From Paenibacillus daejeonensis DSM 15491 (lineage in GTDB: Bacteria; Bacillota; Bacilli; Paenibacillales; Paenibacillaceae), in assembly GCF_000378385.1 (NCBI RefSeq), contig NZ_KB899662.1, positions 223,029 through 287,028 on the forward strand: 64,000 nucleotides of DNA, written 5' to 3'. The position numbers and the translations under genes are program-made. Numbering within the stretch: position 1 is the first letter of the stretch; each line of letters starts with the position of its first letter. Positions 45,018 to 53,950 of this stretch are shown one piece after another. The notes beneath the pieces are model-generated. The model was not told the origin of the DNA. It saw nothing but the letters and a program-made list of their open reading frames with translations, and ran no database searches.

Positions 45018-47223
45018 AGCGATTCCCCGTTACCTTTCCATCCAGCAGTCCCGTTCGGGCAAACTGCTTCATGATCCCCGGCAGGAACCATAGTCTTAAT
45101 GAAGCCGAGACTTCGGCGGATGCGCCGGTCGGCATCCTCGCCAGCCGGTAGCCGGTGTTATGCTCCATGAGGGCGATCATTCGCGACATCTTGTTCTCTG
45201 CCGAGCCTTGCACCATCAGAAACACCCTCAAATAGTCCAGGTAAGTGACATCTACCTTGATGTATTTGGAGAGCTCCGTCTTGCCTTTGCGTACCAGGTC
45301 AAACAGATCCTCCACCGATTTGGCAATGCCATAGACGACAGCGGCCGCCAGAATGAGCAGCGGATGGCCCAGAGCCCGGCTTTCGATTAATCCCTCCATC
45401 GTGCGAATGGCGAGCCGTACGGCAAAAATTTCGCCATAGGCGGCGGACACATTGCCTGCCGGATTATGAATGCCATACAGCACATATTCCAGCTCCTGCT
45501 GACTTACATTAAGGGCATGTGCAAATTCTTCACTGCCTACCGATTCGAACAGATTCTGCAGCTTCTGGGGCGGAAAATGCGCGAAGCGCTGGGCTGCGTA
45601 TTCCCCGACGTACAAAATATCGCGAAAATCGGTCGCCACCTCGCCCAGTCCGCCAAACAAGCCACCCAACCCATTCATAGCTTGTTCAGCGTCTTCACTC
45701 GCACTCCCATCGTTTCCTTCAAGAGGATCTTCGGCTCCTGACTCGCCCCCCTCCAAGTAAGCGTTAAACCTCACACTTTCCTCATATCTTTCTTGGAGCT
45801 GCAGGAAGGCTTCTTTGTGCTCACCGATCTGGGGGCTGAGAGACATTCGTTGCAAGAGCGCACGGGCATCCTTCATCATACCTGCTGCTGCCGCTTCCTT
45901 TTCCTTCTGAAGCTTGGCAGTGGGCCCGTTGGCCGGCAGCTTGAGATGACGCTGATTCAGAATATCTCCTGGTTCGGAGTATCGTGTCATATAAGTCATG
46001 AAGCTGAGATTCAAGTTGGCCAGGGATTCTTGCATCAAGGATTGGGCATGCATGCCATTCAACGCAATGTTAACCGAGGATTTGAAAGCCGCACCTTCCA
46101 TATCGACGGAACGAAAGTCAGTTAACTGCTGTCTGATTTCCGATTTGTACATTTCAAAATAATCCTCCACCAACACCAAATCATCGGCCATCCGGCGAAT
46201 CTCATCGAGCTCATCGCTAACCGATCCCGGCACATCACCTCCGTCAGTTCCCGGGCTGTCAGCACTCTGAAGACGATCGTACCCATTCGGAGCCGAGGCC
46301 GCGGCAGACTTGGCCAGCTCTTTCATCGCTCGATTGGCATCCTGTGCTTTTTCCACCTCCACGATAGCTTCCTGCAGGATCGGATCCTGTCGGACAAGCG
46401 CTCTTGCTGCTGCTTGCTGAATTTCATCGGCTGTCGATCGCGCCGAGGATTGATAGGCGGCAATCGCCGCCCCGTACAGCAAGGCCGTTCCATCCTCCGT
46501 CAATTCATTGCTTGCCAGCCATGAGGTATAGGTACTGTAGCTTGAGACAATACTCATGGCCGTCTGACTATTGAGGTGACTACCGACTGTAGTTGGGATT
46601 AGCTTCTTGAGCCCAGAATCGGCCCCAATAGCTGCTGCCGTTCGCTGCAGGGTCAAAGCTTCCTTCAACGCCTTCTCCCGCGTCTCATACAGCTTGCGCA
46701 TCTTCTCCAGCAGATTGACGGTGGCGGTAGCCTCCTTCATCGCACCGGAGAGCGGCTTGAAGCGGGAGATAATATCCATGGTAAAATCAACTGGCGCTTT
46801 ATATTTCATCTCTTCAAGCACCTGTCGTCTGAATACATCATAGGTGCCCAATACCTGCGAAGGGTTCACATGCGAAGCCTCTCGCTGCATGGGCAACAGT
46901 TGGAACCCATTCTCCGGAGACTCCAGGCTGCGGTCTGCTACCCGCTCCAAGATGGCGTCAGCATCCGAGCCGCCCCGCGCAAACAGCCCATACCGGCTGT
47001 AAAGCATTTCGTCATAGGCGGACAGCACCGATCGAATACCGCTTTGAACGGCGATTTCCAGCTTGCGATCTGCTGCGGCAATCCTCCCGAAATCCATAAG
47101 AACGGCTGTAAACAGCAGGATGCCTGCCATCACAAGAGAGAAAAACACGGTAATGGAACCGTCTCGGTTCGCAGCAAAACGTCTGCGTCGGGGCTGGCTT
47201 CGTCGCTTGATGAGTCTTATCAT
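44980..47223 (-). CDS. Large DUF5702-like TadG-type protein
   Basis: 747 residues. Basic N-terminus, then RDGSITVFFSLVMAGILLFTAVLMDFGRI, a single pilin-like membrane helix, and a long extracellular helical region with several coiled-coil stretches. The cleavage-like Gly-Ser is present, but Phe rather than Glu is found at +5, so it may stay uncleaved. Layout and context fit the DUF5702 family of Bacillota Tad loci, analogous to TadG, which bridges pilus and envelope. It overlaps the upstream TadE-like gene by 4 bp. Confidence 0.75.
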   Translation of the reverse strand: MIRLIKRRSQPRRRRFAANRDGSITVFFSLVMAGILLFTAVLMDFGRIAAADRKLEIAVQSGIRSVLSAYDEMLYSRYGLFARGGSDADAILERVADRSLESPENGFQLLPMQREASHVNPSQVLGTYDVFRRQVLEEMKYKAPVDFTMDIISRFKPLSGAMKEATATVNLLEKMRKLYETREKALKEALTLQRTAAAIGADSGLKKLIPTTVGSHLNSQTAMSIVSSYSTYTSWLASNELTEDGTALLYGAAIAAYQSSARSTADEIQQAAARALVRQDPILQEAIVEVEKAQDANRAMKELAKSAAASAPNGYDRLQSADSPGTDGGDVPGSVSDELDEIRRMADDLVLVEDYFEMYKSEIRQQLTDFRSVDMEGAAFKSSVNIALNGMHAQSLMQESLANLNLSFMTYMTRYSEPGDILNQRHLKLPANGPTAKLQKEKEAAAAGMMKDARALLQRMSLSPQIGEHKEAFLQLQERYEESVRFNAYLEGGESGAEDPLEGNDGSASEDAEQAMNGLGGLFGGLGEVATDFRDILYVGEYAAQRFAHFPPQKLQNLFESVGSEEFAHALNVSQQELEYVLYGIHNPAGNVSAAYGEIFAVRLAIRTMEGLIESRALGHPLLILAAAVVYGIAKSVEDLFDLVRKGKTELSKYIKVDVTYLDYLRVFLMVQGSAENKMSRMIALMEHNTGYRLARMPTGASAEVSASLRLWFLPGIMKQFARTGLLDGKVTGNRYETTKTVAWSYS

Positions 47224-47912
47224 TTCTTGCCACCCCCTTTGGCTGCGCGTCCGCGCAGGATCTCAGCTGCCTGCGACCGCTTCGCCTTGGTGTCGACGAT
47301 ATCGCCAAACTTCGCGGTGTAGTATCGGACCATATCCACGCTGCGAATGAACTCTACAGGATCCACAACCGTGCCCGCTGCGCGTGCCTGAGGCTCCGAA
47401 TGGCCGAGTAGCGTCTCAAGTGGTGTAATCCGGATCGGCTGACGTACACGCGCCGTCACGGTGCGCAGCGTCAAGCCGCCATCAAAGGTAAGGTCGCCAC
47501 CGTATGCGCCGGGGATAAAGACGGCTGCAGCTGACAACTTGCCCTCCGGTAGTCCGCCTCCGCTTCCCGAGCCAGCTGGCAGCTGCACACGCACCGGCTC
47601 CGTGTCCGCAACCAAGCCGAACAGCGAATCCAGCATATGATCGTCATGCAGCCTCCAATACAATCCATCATACTGACCGACAGGGGCCATCCCACTCATT
47701 GCATCCCGGTGGCTGTTGTCCCAGCTGTGCGCCGCCCGTCCCGCTGCCTGCGATGCGCTATGGTACAGCACCACCTTCTGGTAGACGTACATGCTCATGA
47801 ACAGCATAGCGAGCAGGGCTACCAGCACGACCGGGAAGACAAGGCTCGCTTCGATGGTGAAGGAGCCTCTTTCGCCTCGTAGAAAAGAGTTAATGTTTCG
47901 CACCTCAATCAA
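47220..47912 (-). CDS. TadE-like minor pilin
   Basis: 230 residues. The N-terminus has RGERG-SFTIEASLVFPVVLVALLAML: a cleavage site with Glu at +5 and a hydrophobic helix, the mark of TadE/TadF proteins. The remaining about 190 residues are extracellular. The frame begins at a TTG inside the end of the flp gene (8-bp overlap); GTG three codons on is an alternative start. It probably forms the pilus base with the other TadE-like protein. Confidence 0.82.
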   Translation of the reverse strand: MIEVRNINSFLRGERGSFTIEASLVFPVVLVALLAMLFMSMYVYQKVVLYHSASQAAGRAAHSWDNSHRDAMSGMAPVGQYDGLYWRLHDDHMLDSLFGLVADTEPVRVQLPAGSGSGGGLPEGKLSAAAVFIPGAYGGDLTFDGGLTLRTVTARVRQPIRITPLETLLGHSEPQARAAGTVVDPVEFIRSVDMVRYYTAKFGDIVDTKAKRSQAAEILRGRAAKGGGKK

Positions 47913-48090
47913 AAATCTCGTTTGCTTTTCCCTCCGCCTCGCCTAATAAGCTATTTACTAAGCCGATAATCCAATCTTTGAAAATCAATGCAATCAAAAT
48001 CACGACCGCAATAATCAACACAATCTCCAACGTCCCAATTCCGTCTTCCTCGTTCCAAAATTGCTTTACAGCCTGTTTCATGTTCTCCAT
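47905..48090 (-). CDS. flp: Flp-type major pilin (type IVb)
   Basis: 61 residues, the typical length of Flp pilins. EEDG-IGTLEIVLIIAVVILIALIF shows the class IVb cleavage site: after Gly, with Glu at +5 (Ile, not Tyr, at +6), then a long hydrophobic helix and a short amphipathic tail LVNSLLGEAEGKANEIFD. After processing by the prepilin peptidase at 43545 it would polymerise into thin pili. Ribosome site GAGGAG lies about 11 nt upstream. Confidence 0.88.
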   Translation of the reverse strand: MENMKQAVKQFWNEEDGIGTLEIVLIIAVVILIALIFKDWIIGLVNSLLGEAEGKANEIFD

Positions 48091-48123
48091 GCTTCAACAC
48101 ACTCCTCTTCTTGTATGTACTGC

Positions 48124-49005
48124 TTAAGACATCATCAATACAGCCGGTGAGGCCACAATGACCATGAGAATCAAAAAAATAACCACCAGCGGAAACACCA
48201 GCTTGGACGACGCTTCCTCACCCAACGTGCGAGAAACCGACTTGCGCTTCTCCCACAGGGCATAGGATAACTCCCGAAGCGACAAGCGGAGCCGGTCGCC
48301 GCCCCGTCTGTAGTTGAGCAGCAGGTTGGTCGTGAACATCGACACCTCCTGGACCGCGCAGCGTTTGTTGAACCCCTCCAGGGCGATATGAAAAGCAACA
48401 CCATTGTGCATGTCATGGCACATGCGGGTCAGCTCCGCATAGAGGGGGTGACCCGCCGAAGCCTCCCGCACATGACTGGCCTGACAGCGCAGCAACGCAC
48501 GCTGGATCGTCTCCCCGGCGCCGATTAACAGCATGAGCTGGCTCAACAGCTCGGGCATGGCCAGCAGGACCTGTTGTCTGCGGCGATGGATACGCGTCTT
48601 CAGATCGCGGAGCTTGGCAGCAGGGATGATTCCTGCAATGACCGAACCGATGACCAATACCATCATCTCTTCACTCTGCCATGCCATCAGGGCCGCGACC
48701 GTCAAGGCCGCATAGCCGTAAGAGACCGCCAGGGCCAGCTCACGCTTCGTATCATCGAAGGTATGGCGCTCGCCGTTCAGAATCAGCAGCCGGCTGTGCA
48801 GTATGGTGAGGAACGACTGGAGCTGCTCCCAGAGATTGTACCGCTCCGCCAACGCCAACCAGGGCAGAGTCAGATGCCAAGTCAGCGGCTCCTTGCGCTT
48901 GCGACGAGAAGCTCCGCTTATCTGTCGCTGCCTAAGGAACGCCCAGCCATAACCGGCAGCCCACAATAGGACTAGCGTGGCAGCAGCAAGCTGAGCCACT
49001 ACCAT
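48124..49005 (-). CDS. tadC: Type II secretion F-domain protein (TadC-like)
   Basis: 293 residues from the ATG 8 nt after GGGAGG; a GTG three codons upstream overlaps the ribosome site and is less likely. One N-terminal helix, a T2SSF cytoplasmic domain with LLAMPELLSQLMLLIGAGETIQRAL, and two C-terminal helices, the last being VFPLVVIFLILMVIVASPAVLMM. It pairs with the TadB-like protein to form the inner-membrane platform moved by the TadA ATPase. Confidence 0.87.
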   Translation of the reverse strand: MVVAQLAAATLVLLWAAGYGWAFLRQRQISGASRRKRKEPLTWHLTLPWLALAERYNLWEQLQSFLTILHSRLLILNGERHTFDDTKRELALAVSYGYAALTVAALMAWQSEEMMVLVIGSVIAGIIPAAKLRDLKTRIHRRRQQVLLAMPELLSQLMLLIGAGETIQRALLRCQASHVREASAGHPLYAELTRMCHDMHNGVAFHIALEGFNKRCAVQEVSMFTTNLLLNYRRGGDRLRLSLRELSYALWEKRKSVSRTLGEEASSKLVFPLVVIFLILMVIVASPAVLMMS

Positions 49006-49042
49006 TCCATTCACCTCCCTTCTTACATCCAGCCAAGCTCTG

Positions 49043-49795
49043 CTAAATGCGAATTGACATCAGCCGGATCATGAACCAATAACATAACGACAGCAGACCC
49101 AGACACACCGTCAGGAGCACATAACCAATCGGACTGGCGTACAATGGCTCCATATAATCGGGTGCTGCGGCAGCGAGAAATCCCAGGAAAATAAACGGGA
49201 TTGCCATCATAATGCGGCTTTCAAACTTTTTCTGGGCAATCATGACGGCGATCTCCAGCTGAATATCCAGCTTCTCGCCAATCGTCTGGGCCGTAGAACG
49301 GATAATCTCGACCAGATCCCCGCCGGTTCGCTTGCCGGTGGCGAACACATCCACGAAGTTCGTGATGTCCTCGATGCCGGCCCGCTCACTGAAATCCCGC
49401 AGCGCTGGCTCCAGTGACTCCCCATTATCCAGACGGATCCGAATAAGGGTAAACTCCCTCAGAATATCCGTCTTCGGATCGGGATAGATCAGCTGCAGAT
49501 CGTCAGCGAGCGTACGAAACGCATTCTCGACAGAGCGCCCCGCAGCAAGTGAGGAAGTTAGGGAAACCAACGCTTCCTTGAACTGCAGCCGCAGTCGCTG
49601 CCTACGCTGCTCGGCCAGGATGGCCCGCCACCAGCGTGGCATCAGCAAGCCGGAAGCGGCGCACAGCAAGGCTACAATTACCGACCGATAGAACAGATAT
49701 GAAGCCACAAAAGCGATCAATGCTCCCAGCGCCACAGCAAGCGCCTGCTGGCCTCTACTGAGCATGTACACACGATAATCTGTCATCTCCTGCAT
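49043..49795 (-). CDS. tadB: Type II secretion F-domain protein (TadB-like)
   Basis: 250 residues. Two N-terminal helices, a T2SSF cytoplasmic domain (LVSLTSSLAAGRSVENAFRTL, then FVDVFATGKRTGGDLVEIIR) and two C-terminal helices. The start codon overlaps the stop of the ATPase gene in a TGATG arrangement, so translation is coupled. It is the second platform protein of the Tad pilus machine. Confidence 0.88.
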   Translation of the reverse strand: MQEMTDYRVYMLSRGQQALAVALGALIAFVASYLFYRSVIVALLCAASGLLMPRWWRAILAEQRRQRLRLQFKEALVSLTSSLAAGRSVENAFRTLADDLQLIYPDPKTDILREFTLIRIRLDNGESLEPALRDFSERAGIEDITNFVDVFATGKRTGGDLVEIIRSTAQTIGEKLDIQLEIAVMIAQKKFESRIMMAIPFIFLGFLAAAAPDYMEPLYASPIGYVLLTVCLGLLSLCYWFMIRLMSIRI

Positions 49796-51036
49796 CAGCC
49801 GCTCTCCCTTCCCGCCAGACCGGCCATCTGCAGCTTGGCTACGCCGCTCATTGGCTCCCCAGTTGACCTCAGTTCGCCAATAATCTTGCCTTCCCGCTCA
49901 TCTTCCTCCACAAAACGATACAAGCACCGCGTCCGTACCTCTCCATTCTCCAGACCCAGGACCTCGCTGATCTCTGTCACCCGGCGGCTGCGATCCCGCA
50001 GTCTGGAGAGGTGAATCATAATGTCGATGGCCGATGCGATTTGCTGCCGGATGACCGGCACGGGCAGGTCGGCTGCGCTCAGCACCATCGTCTCCAGCCG
50101 TCCCATCATGTCGCGTGTATTGTTAGCATGGCCGGTGGACAACGAACCATCATGGCCAGTATTCATTGCCTGCAGCATATCCAGCGCTTCTCCCCCGCGC
50201 ACCTCACCCACGACAATCCGGGAGGGCCGCATCCGCAGGGAGGCGCGGATTAACTCACGCATCGGGATCTCGCCTCTGCCTTCGGTATTGGCATTACGCG
50301 TCTCCAGTGAGACCAGATTCGGTACGCTGCGGATCTGTAGCTCCGCCGAATCTTCAATCGTGACAATCCGCTCATCGGCGGGGATGAACTGGGACAGCGC
50401 ATTAAGGAAGGTCGTCTTACCAGAGCCGGTGCCGCCGCTGATGAACACGTTGTACTTGGCGACAACCAACTGGCGTAGCAGTTCGGCAGCTTGCTCGCTC
50501 ACCGCCCCCATTCGGATCAAATCTGCCATCAAGAGCGGCTGGTCGGGAAACTTGCGGATCGTCATCGTCGGTCCCTTCAGCGCAATCGGGGGCAAAACCA
50601 CATGGACGCGCGAACCATCCGGGAGTCTCGCATCAACGATAGGCGAGGATTCATTGACGACCCGGTTCACCCGGGACACGACACTCTGAATCAGATCCTC
50701 CAGCCGTTCGCGGCTCTCAAACGCATGTGGATACCTGCTCATGGCGCCGCCCTGCTCAATGAAAATGTCATCATAATCGTTGATCATAATCTCTGTCACC
50801 GAGGGGTCATCCATGAGCGGCTGCAGTACATCCAATCCGCGAAACGAATGGAATAATCGACGAACCATCTGCAGCTTCTCGGTCGAGGTCATCACCGCAG
50901 AACCTTCCCATTGAAAGACCGCCTGCTCAATAATCGCCGTCAGCTCAGCATCATCCACTGCACCGCTTAGATCAATGCGCTCGCGAATACGGCGCCTCAG
51001 CCCAAGCACCACCTCCTCTGCTGCGATCAAGTTCAT
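49795..51036 (-). CDS. tadA: CpaF/TadA-family pilus assembly ATPase
   Basis: 413 residues. Walker A GGTGSGKTTFLNAL near residue 205, the Asp box-like TIEDSAEL, Walker B-region RIVVGEVRGGEALDMLQAMNTGHDGSLSTGHA with the His box, and the RDRSRRV segment near the end. It is a cytoplasmic hexameric ATPase that powers Flp pilus assembly through TadB/TadC. Its start, after GGAGGG, lies 65 bp inside the TadZ-like gene. Confidence 0.94.
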   Translation of the reverse strand: MNLIAAEEVVLGLRRRIRERIDLSGAVDDAELTAIIEQAVFQWEGSAVMTSTEKLQMVRRLFHSFRGLDVLQPLMDDPSVTEIMINDYDDIFIEQGGAMSRYPHAFESRERLEDLIQSVVSRVNRVVNESSPIVDARLPDGSRVHVVLPPIALKGPTMTIRKFPDQPLLMADLIRMGAVSEQAAELLRQLVVAKYNVFISGGTGSGKTTFLNALSQFIPADERIVTIEDSAELQIRSVPNLVSLETRNANTEGRGEIPMRELIRASLRMRPSRIVVGEVRGGEALDMLQAMNTGHDGSLSTGHANNTRDMMGRLETMVLSAADLPVPVIRQQIASAIDIMIHLSRLRDRSRRVTEISEVLGLENGEVRTRCLYRFVEEDEREGKIIGELRSTGEPMSGVAKLQMAGLAGRESG

Positions 51037-52126
51037 CTCCTCCCTCCGGATAAACCAGCTGGTGCATCAAGTGATCTACTGCTTGGCGGTACTGGGGCGA
51101 AGCAAAAGGGACTGGAGCCGCCTGTGGACCCAGCCATTGCGGGATCACAGGTAGGATGCCTTGCGAATCTGGCTGCCCGCTCCCTGAAGCAGGACGCTCC
51201 TGCTCTCCGATGCGAATCATCCGCAGCCGGTTCTGCAGCAGCTCGCCGCCGCGCTTCCTTGCCTGCTCCAGCCCGTACTGGGTTTTGCCTCGCACGGCAG
51301 CATCATCGGACCATAACCACAGCAACAGCTGGCTGGCAGACGTGACCTGCTCATGAACGTCGTCCATCCAGGTATCCATATCGACGACAATCAGCTCATA
51401 TTCGCCACTGCCCCTTATGGCTCCCAGCAGTGAAGCCGCTACGGCTCCCGTCAATGCCCGACGCTCTCCCGGTCCCTGGGGTGGTGCAAAGGTATCGCAC
51501 TGCAGCACGCCGTGCTGCTTCCTCAACTCCCGCAATCTTACTTGTGCCTGATCCGGCTGGGCCTGCAAGCTATACAGCATCCGCGAGAAGCTATCATCGG
51601 GCTGGTCCCCGAAGAGACTCCCTGCTCCATGCCATTGCTCCAAATTCAGATAAAACACTTTTTTGCGCTGCATCGCCGCCGCTCGAACAAGATGCAGGGC
51701 CAGCGTTGTTTTGCCGATGCCAGCAGCGGCGGAATAGACGCTAACGATCAGTGGCGCTCCCTTCAACTGCGTGGGCTCGGCGATGCTTCCCGATGCCTCG
51801 CGATACAGCTGCGTCAGCTGACGCAGCAACTCTGGCAACGGTTGAAATTGCAGCAGCTCTGCTCCACTTTCTCCCCGTCGCTGGCGCACCAGCTCCGCCA
51901 CTACGGCATCCGAAGGCATCAGTTCGCCTGCCTCCTCGATGAAATCAGGCTGCGCAAGTACCAAATCCGCCGGATAGCTGTTCTTGAGATATTGCTTCAT
52001 TGCCGGCGGATGGGTGAACGCCGTCACCTGCCAGGCCGCGCCGAACGGCACGTCCCGCATATACGAGGTCAAACGTTGAATATACTCGGGTTCCCTGGCC
52101 GCTATGATCAAATGTCCCAGCTTCAT
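50972..52126 (-). CDS. TadZ/CpaE-like P-loop ATPase
   Basis: 384 residues from the ATG 7 nt after GAGGAG; 13 upstream codons are open but run into the ndk terminator region. The N-terminal about 120 residues look like an atypical receiver domain (LGHLIIAAREPEYIQRL). The C-terminal ParA/MinD-type domain starts IVSVYSAAAGIGKTTLALHL, with a Walker A where Ala-Ala precedes Gly-Ile-Gly-Lys-Thr, and a later LIVVDMDTW. TadZ proteins place the pilus machine in the cell. It is the first gene of the Tad operon. Confidence 0.85.
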   Translation of the reverse strand: MKLGHLIIAAREPEYIQRLTSYMRDVPFGAAWQVTAFTHPPAMKQYLKNSYPADLVLAQPDFIEEAGELMPSDAVVAELVRQRRGESGAELLQFQPLPELLRQLTQLYREASGSIAEPTQLKGAPLIVSVYSAAAGIGKTTLALHLVRAAAMQRKKVFYLNLEQWHGAGSLFGDQPDDSFSRMLYSLQAQPDQAQVRLRELRKQHGVLQCDTFAPPQGPGERRALTGAVAASLLGAIRGSGEYELIVVDMDTWMDDVHEQVTSASQLLLWLWSDDAAVRGKTQYGLEQARKRGGELLQNRLRMIRIGEQERPASGSGQPDSQGILPVIPQWLGPQAAPVPFASPQYRQAVDHLMHQLVYPEGGDELDRSRGGGAWAEAPYSRAH

Positions 52127-52154
52127 GATGGGCTCCTCTCTTTGTGAGAACACG

Positions 52155-52201
52155 CAAAAAAGCACCGTAAATTACGCATTCCATGCGCAATGTACGGTGC
52201 T
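52155..52201 (-). terminator. Terminator after ndk
   Basis: AGCACCGTA pairs with TACGGTGCT, with an inner GCAT / ATGC stem; on the minus strand a TTTTTTG run follows. It separates ndk from the Tad operon. Confidence 0.85.
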
Positions 52202-52277
52202 TCCGTCACGTGTTCCTGAGTTATTTTGACCTAATATAGCATAGTTCTTCCAATTCCGTCAACGGTTAGCTACTGCT

Positions 52278-52685
52278 TTACTGGTCTCCTCCAAAAAACA
52301 ATCCAATCTCACGCTCGGCACTTTCAGGAGAATCAGCGCCATGCACGATGTTACTGTCCATGATGAGAGCGAAATCGCCACGGATGGTACCCGGTGCAGC
52401 TTCAGCTGGGTTTGTCTTGCCAATCAGGGAGCGGGCATTGGTAACGGCTTTGTCGCCTTCCCAAATCATGGCGAGAACCGGACCAGAGGTAATGAAATCT
52501 ACCAGCTCGCCAAAGAATTTTTTCTCCTTGTGCTCGCGGTAGTGCTCCTCCGCCAATGCCGTTGGAATGGTCATCACCTTGATATCTTTGAGCACCAGCC
52601 CTTTTTTCTCAAAACGGCTTACAATTTCACCCATTAATCCTCGTTTGACGCCATCCGGTTTAACCATAACAAATGTTCTTTCCAT
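52278..52685 (-). CDS. ndk: Nucleoside diphosphate kinase, short C-terminus
   Basis: 135 residues. [17 protein letters not shown], the [14 protein letters not shown] loop and the catalytic-His segment [19 protein letters not shown] (His about 114) are intact. It exchanges gamma-phosphate among nucleoside di- and triphosphates. Bacillus homologues are near 148 residues and end about 13 residues later (a Tyr/Trp-rich tail); here the protein stops at FFGGDQ, so the tail that contributes to subunit contacts is missing. Start after GGGGAG. It follows glpX by 23 bp. Confidence 0.94.
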   Translation of the reverse strand: MERTFVMVKPDGVKRGLMGEIVSRFEKKGLVLKDIKVMTIPTALAEEHYREHKEKKFFGELVDFITSGPVLAMIWEGDKAVTNARSLIGKTNPAEAAPGTIRGDFALIMDSNIVHGADSPESAEREIGLFFGGDQ

Positions 52686-52708
52686 CGTGGAACTCCCCTT
52701 TTCGTTGG

Positions 52709-53680
52709 TTAATTGGCACTTCTCAGCAACGCTTTGTTAGGCAAATAATGCAGGGAACGAATATAGCGGATTGTCTGGGTCTTCACCCGCATGACAACCG
52801 AATGCGTCTCCGCCCGCTGATCGGGAAGGTAGCGCACACCACCCAGAAACTCCCCTGGTGTCACACCGGTCGCGGTGAAGATCACATCGCCCGTACCGAC
52901 CATGTCGTCCATACTGAGCACCCGCCTCGGCTCCGAGATCCCCATGGTGATGCAGCGATCAAACTGCTCTTGATCCTCAGGCATCAGCCGGCCTTGAATT
53001 TCACCGCCCAGACACTTCAGTGCGGCAGCTGCCAATACGCCCTCCGGGGCGCCGCCCGAACCGACATACAGGTCGATACCCGTCTCTGGGAAAGCAGGGG
53101 CCATCGCACCGGCAACATCTCCGGCCGAGAGGAATTTGATCCGTACGCCAGCGTCTCTGAGATCTTGCACAAGCTCAGCATGCCGAGGCCGATCCAGCAG
53201 GATAACGGTGAGGTCGGAGAGCGGTTTGTTGAGTGCCAGCGCTGCCTTCTCCACGGTCGTCCGGATGGGATCGCGAATGCTTAGCTTGCCCGCCAGCGCC
53301 GGTCCTACCGCCAGCTTCTCCATATACATGTCGGGAGCATGCAGCAGCTGCCCCTGAGGTGCGATGGCCAGAACGGACATCGCATTGTTCAGCCCCATCG
53401 CAACGATCTCCGTCCCCTCCAGCGGGTCCACAGCGACATCTACGGCAGGGCCTTGCAGATTGCCTACTTGCTCGCCGATGTAGAGCATCGGCGCTTCGTC
53501 CATCTCGCCTTCCCCTATTACCACTGTTCCCTGAATCGTAATCGAATCAAACATCCGCCGCATCGCTTCGGTAGCAGCTCCATCGGCACTATTCTTATCG
53601 CCCCGTCCCATCCATGGTGCGGCTGCCAACGCAGAGAGCTCTGTGACCCGGACCAGTTCCAACGCTAGTTCTCGTTCCAT
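52709..53680 (-). CDS. glpX: Fructose-1,6-bisphosphatase, class II
   Basis: 323 residues, ATG after GGAGGGGG. Conserved class II segments are present: [61 protein letters not shown] and the C-terminal [13 protein letters not shown]. It removes the 1-phosphate of fructose-1,6-bisphosphate in gluconeogenesis. It lies downstream of ccpN and the PEP synthase regulator gene on the same strand, separated from them by a B element. Confidence 0.95.
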   Translation of the reverse strand: MERELALELVRVTELSALAAAPWMGRGDKNSADGAATEAMRRMFDSITIQGTVVIGEGEMDEAPMLYIGEQVGNLQGPAVDVAVDPLEGTEIVAMGLNNAMSVLAIAPQGQLLHAPDMYMEKLAVGPALAGKLSIRDPIRTTVEKAALALNKPLSDLTVILLDRPRHAELVQDLRDAGVRIKFLSAGDVAGAMAPAFPETGIDLYVGSGGAPEGVLAAAALKCLGGEIQGRLMPEDQEQFDRCITMGISEPRRVLSMDDMVGTGDVIFTATGVTPGEFLGGVRYLPDQRAETHSVVMRVKTQTIRYIRSLHYLPNKALLRSAN

Positions 53681-53739
53681 TCTGCATCCCCCTCCGAGTT
53701 ATTCAAGGTGAAACGGCGGTTGCCGTCCATTAATTGCAC

Positions 53740-53942
53740 GTTCAAAAAGCCAACGATTCAGCACCGAGAAGGTTGCGAGAACCTGAAGAAGGAGGAGCGG
53801 AGTGTAGGCAAACCTACATGAGCACCTAAGAGTTTCCGAAGGAAACTAGCATCGTAAGCGATACTTTTCGAAGGTGAACGCAAGATTCGATGTCGAGTTT
53901 GCTTCCCGGGCTCCTTCGTGATCAATTGAGGGCTTTTTGAAC
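53740..53942 (+). repeat. Dispersed modular element B, with perfect 12-bp inverted flanks
   Basis: GTTCAAAAAGCC (53740-53751) and GGCTTTTTGAAC (53931-53942) bracket the element, which begins CAGCACCGAGAAGGTTG and ends CTTCGTGATCA. Inner blocks match the 12-kb copy. A small stem TGTAGG-caaa-CCTACA replaces the CGTAGT-taag-ACTACG stem of the 32-kb copies. It lies between glpX and the PEP synthase regulator gene. Confidence 0.75.
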
Positions 53943-53950
53943 AACCTCTT

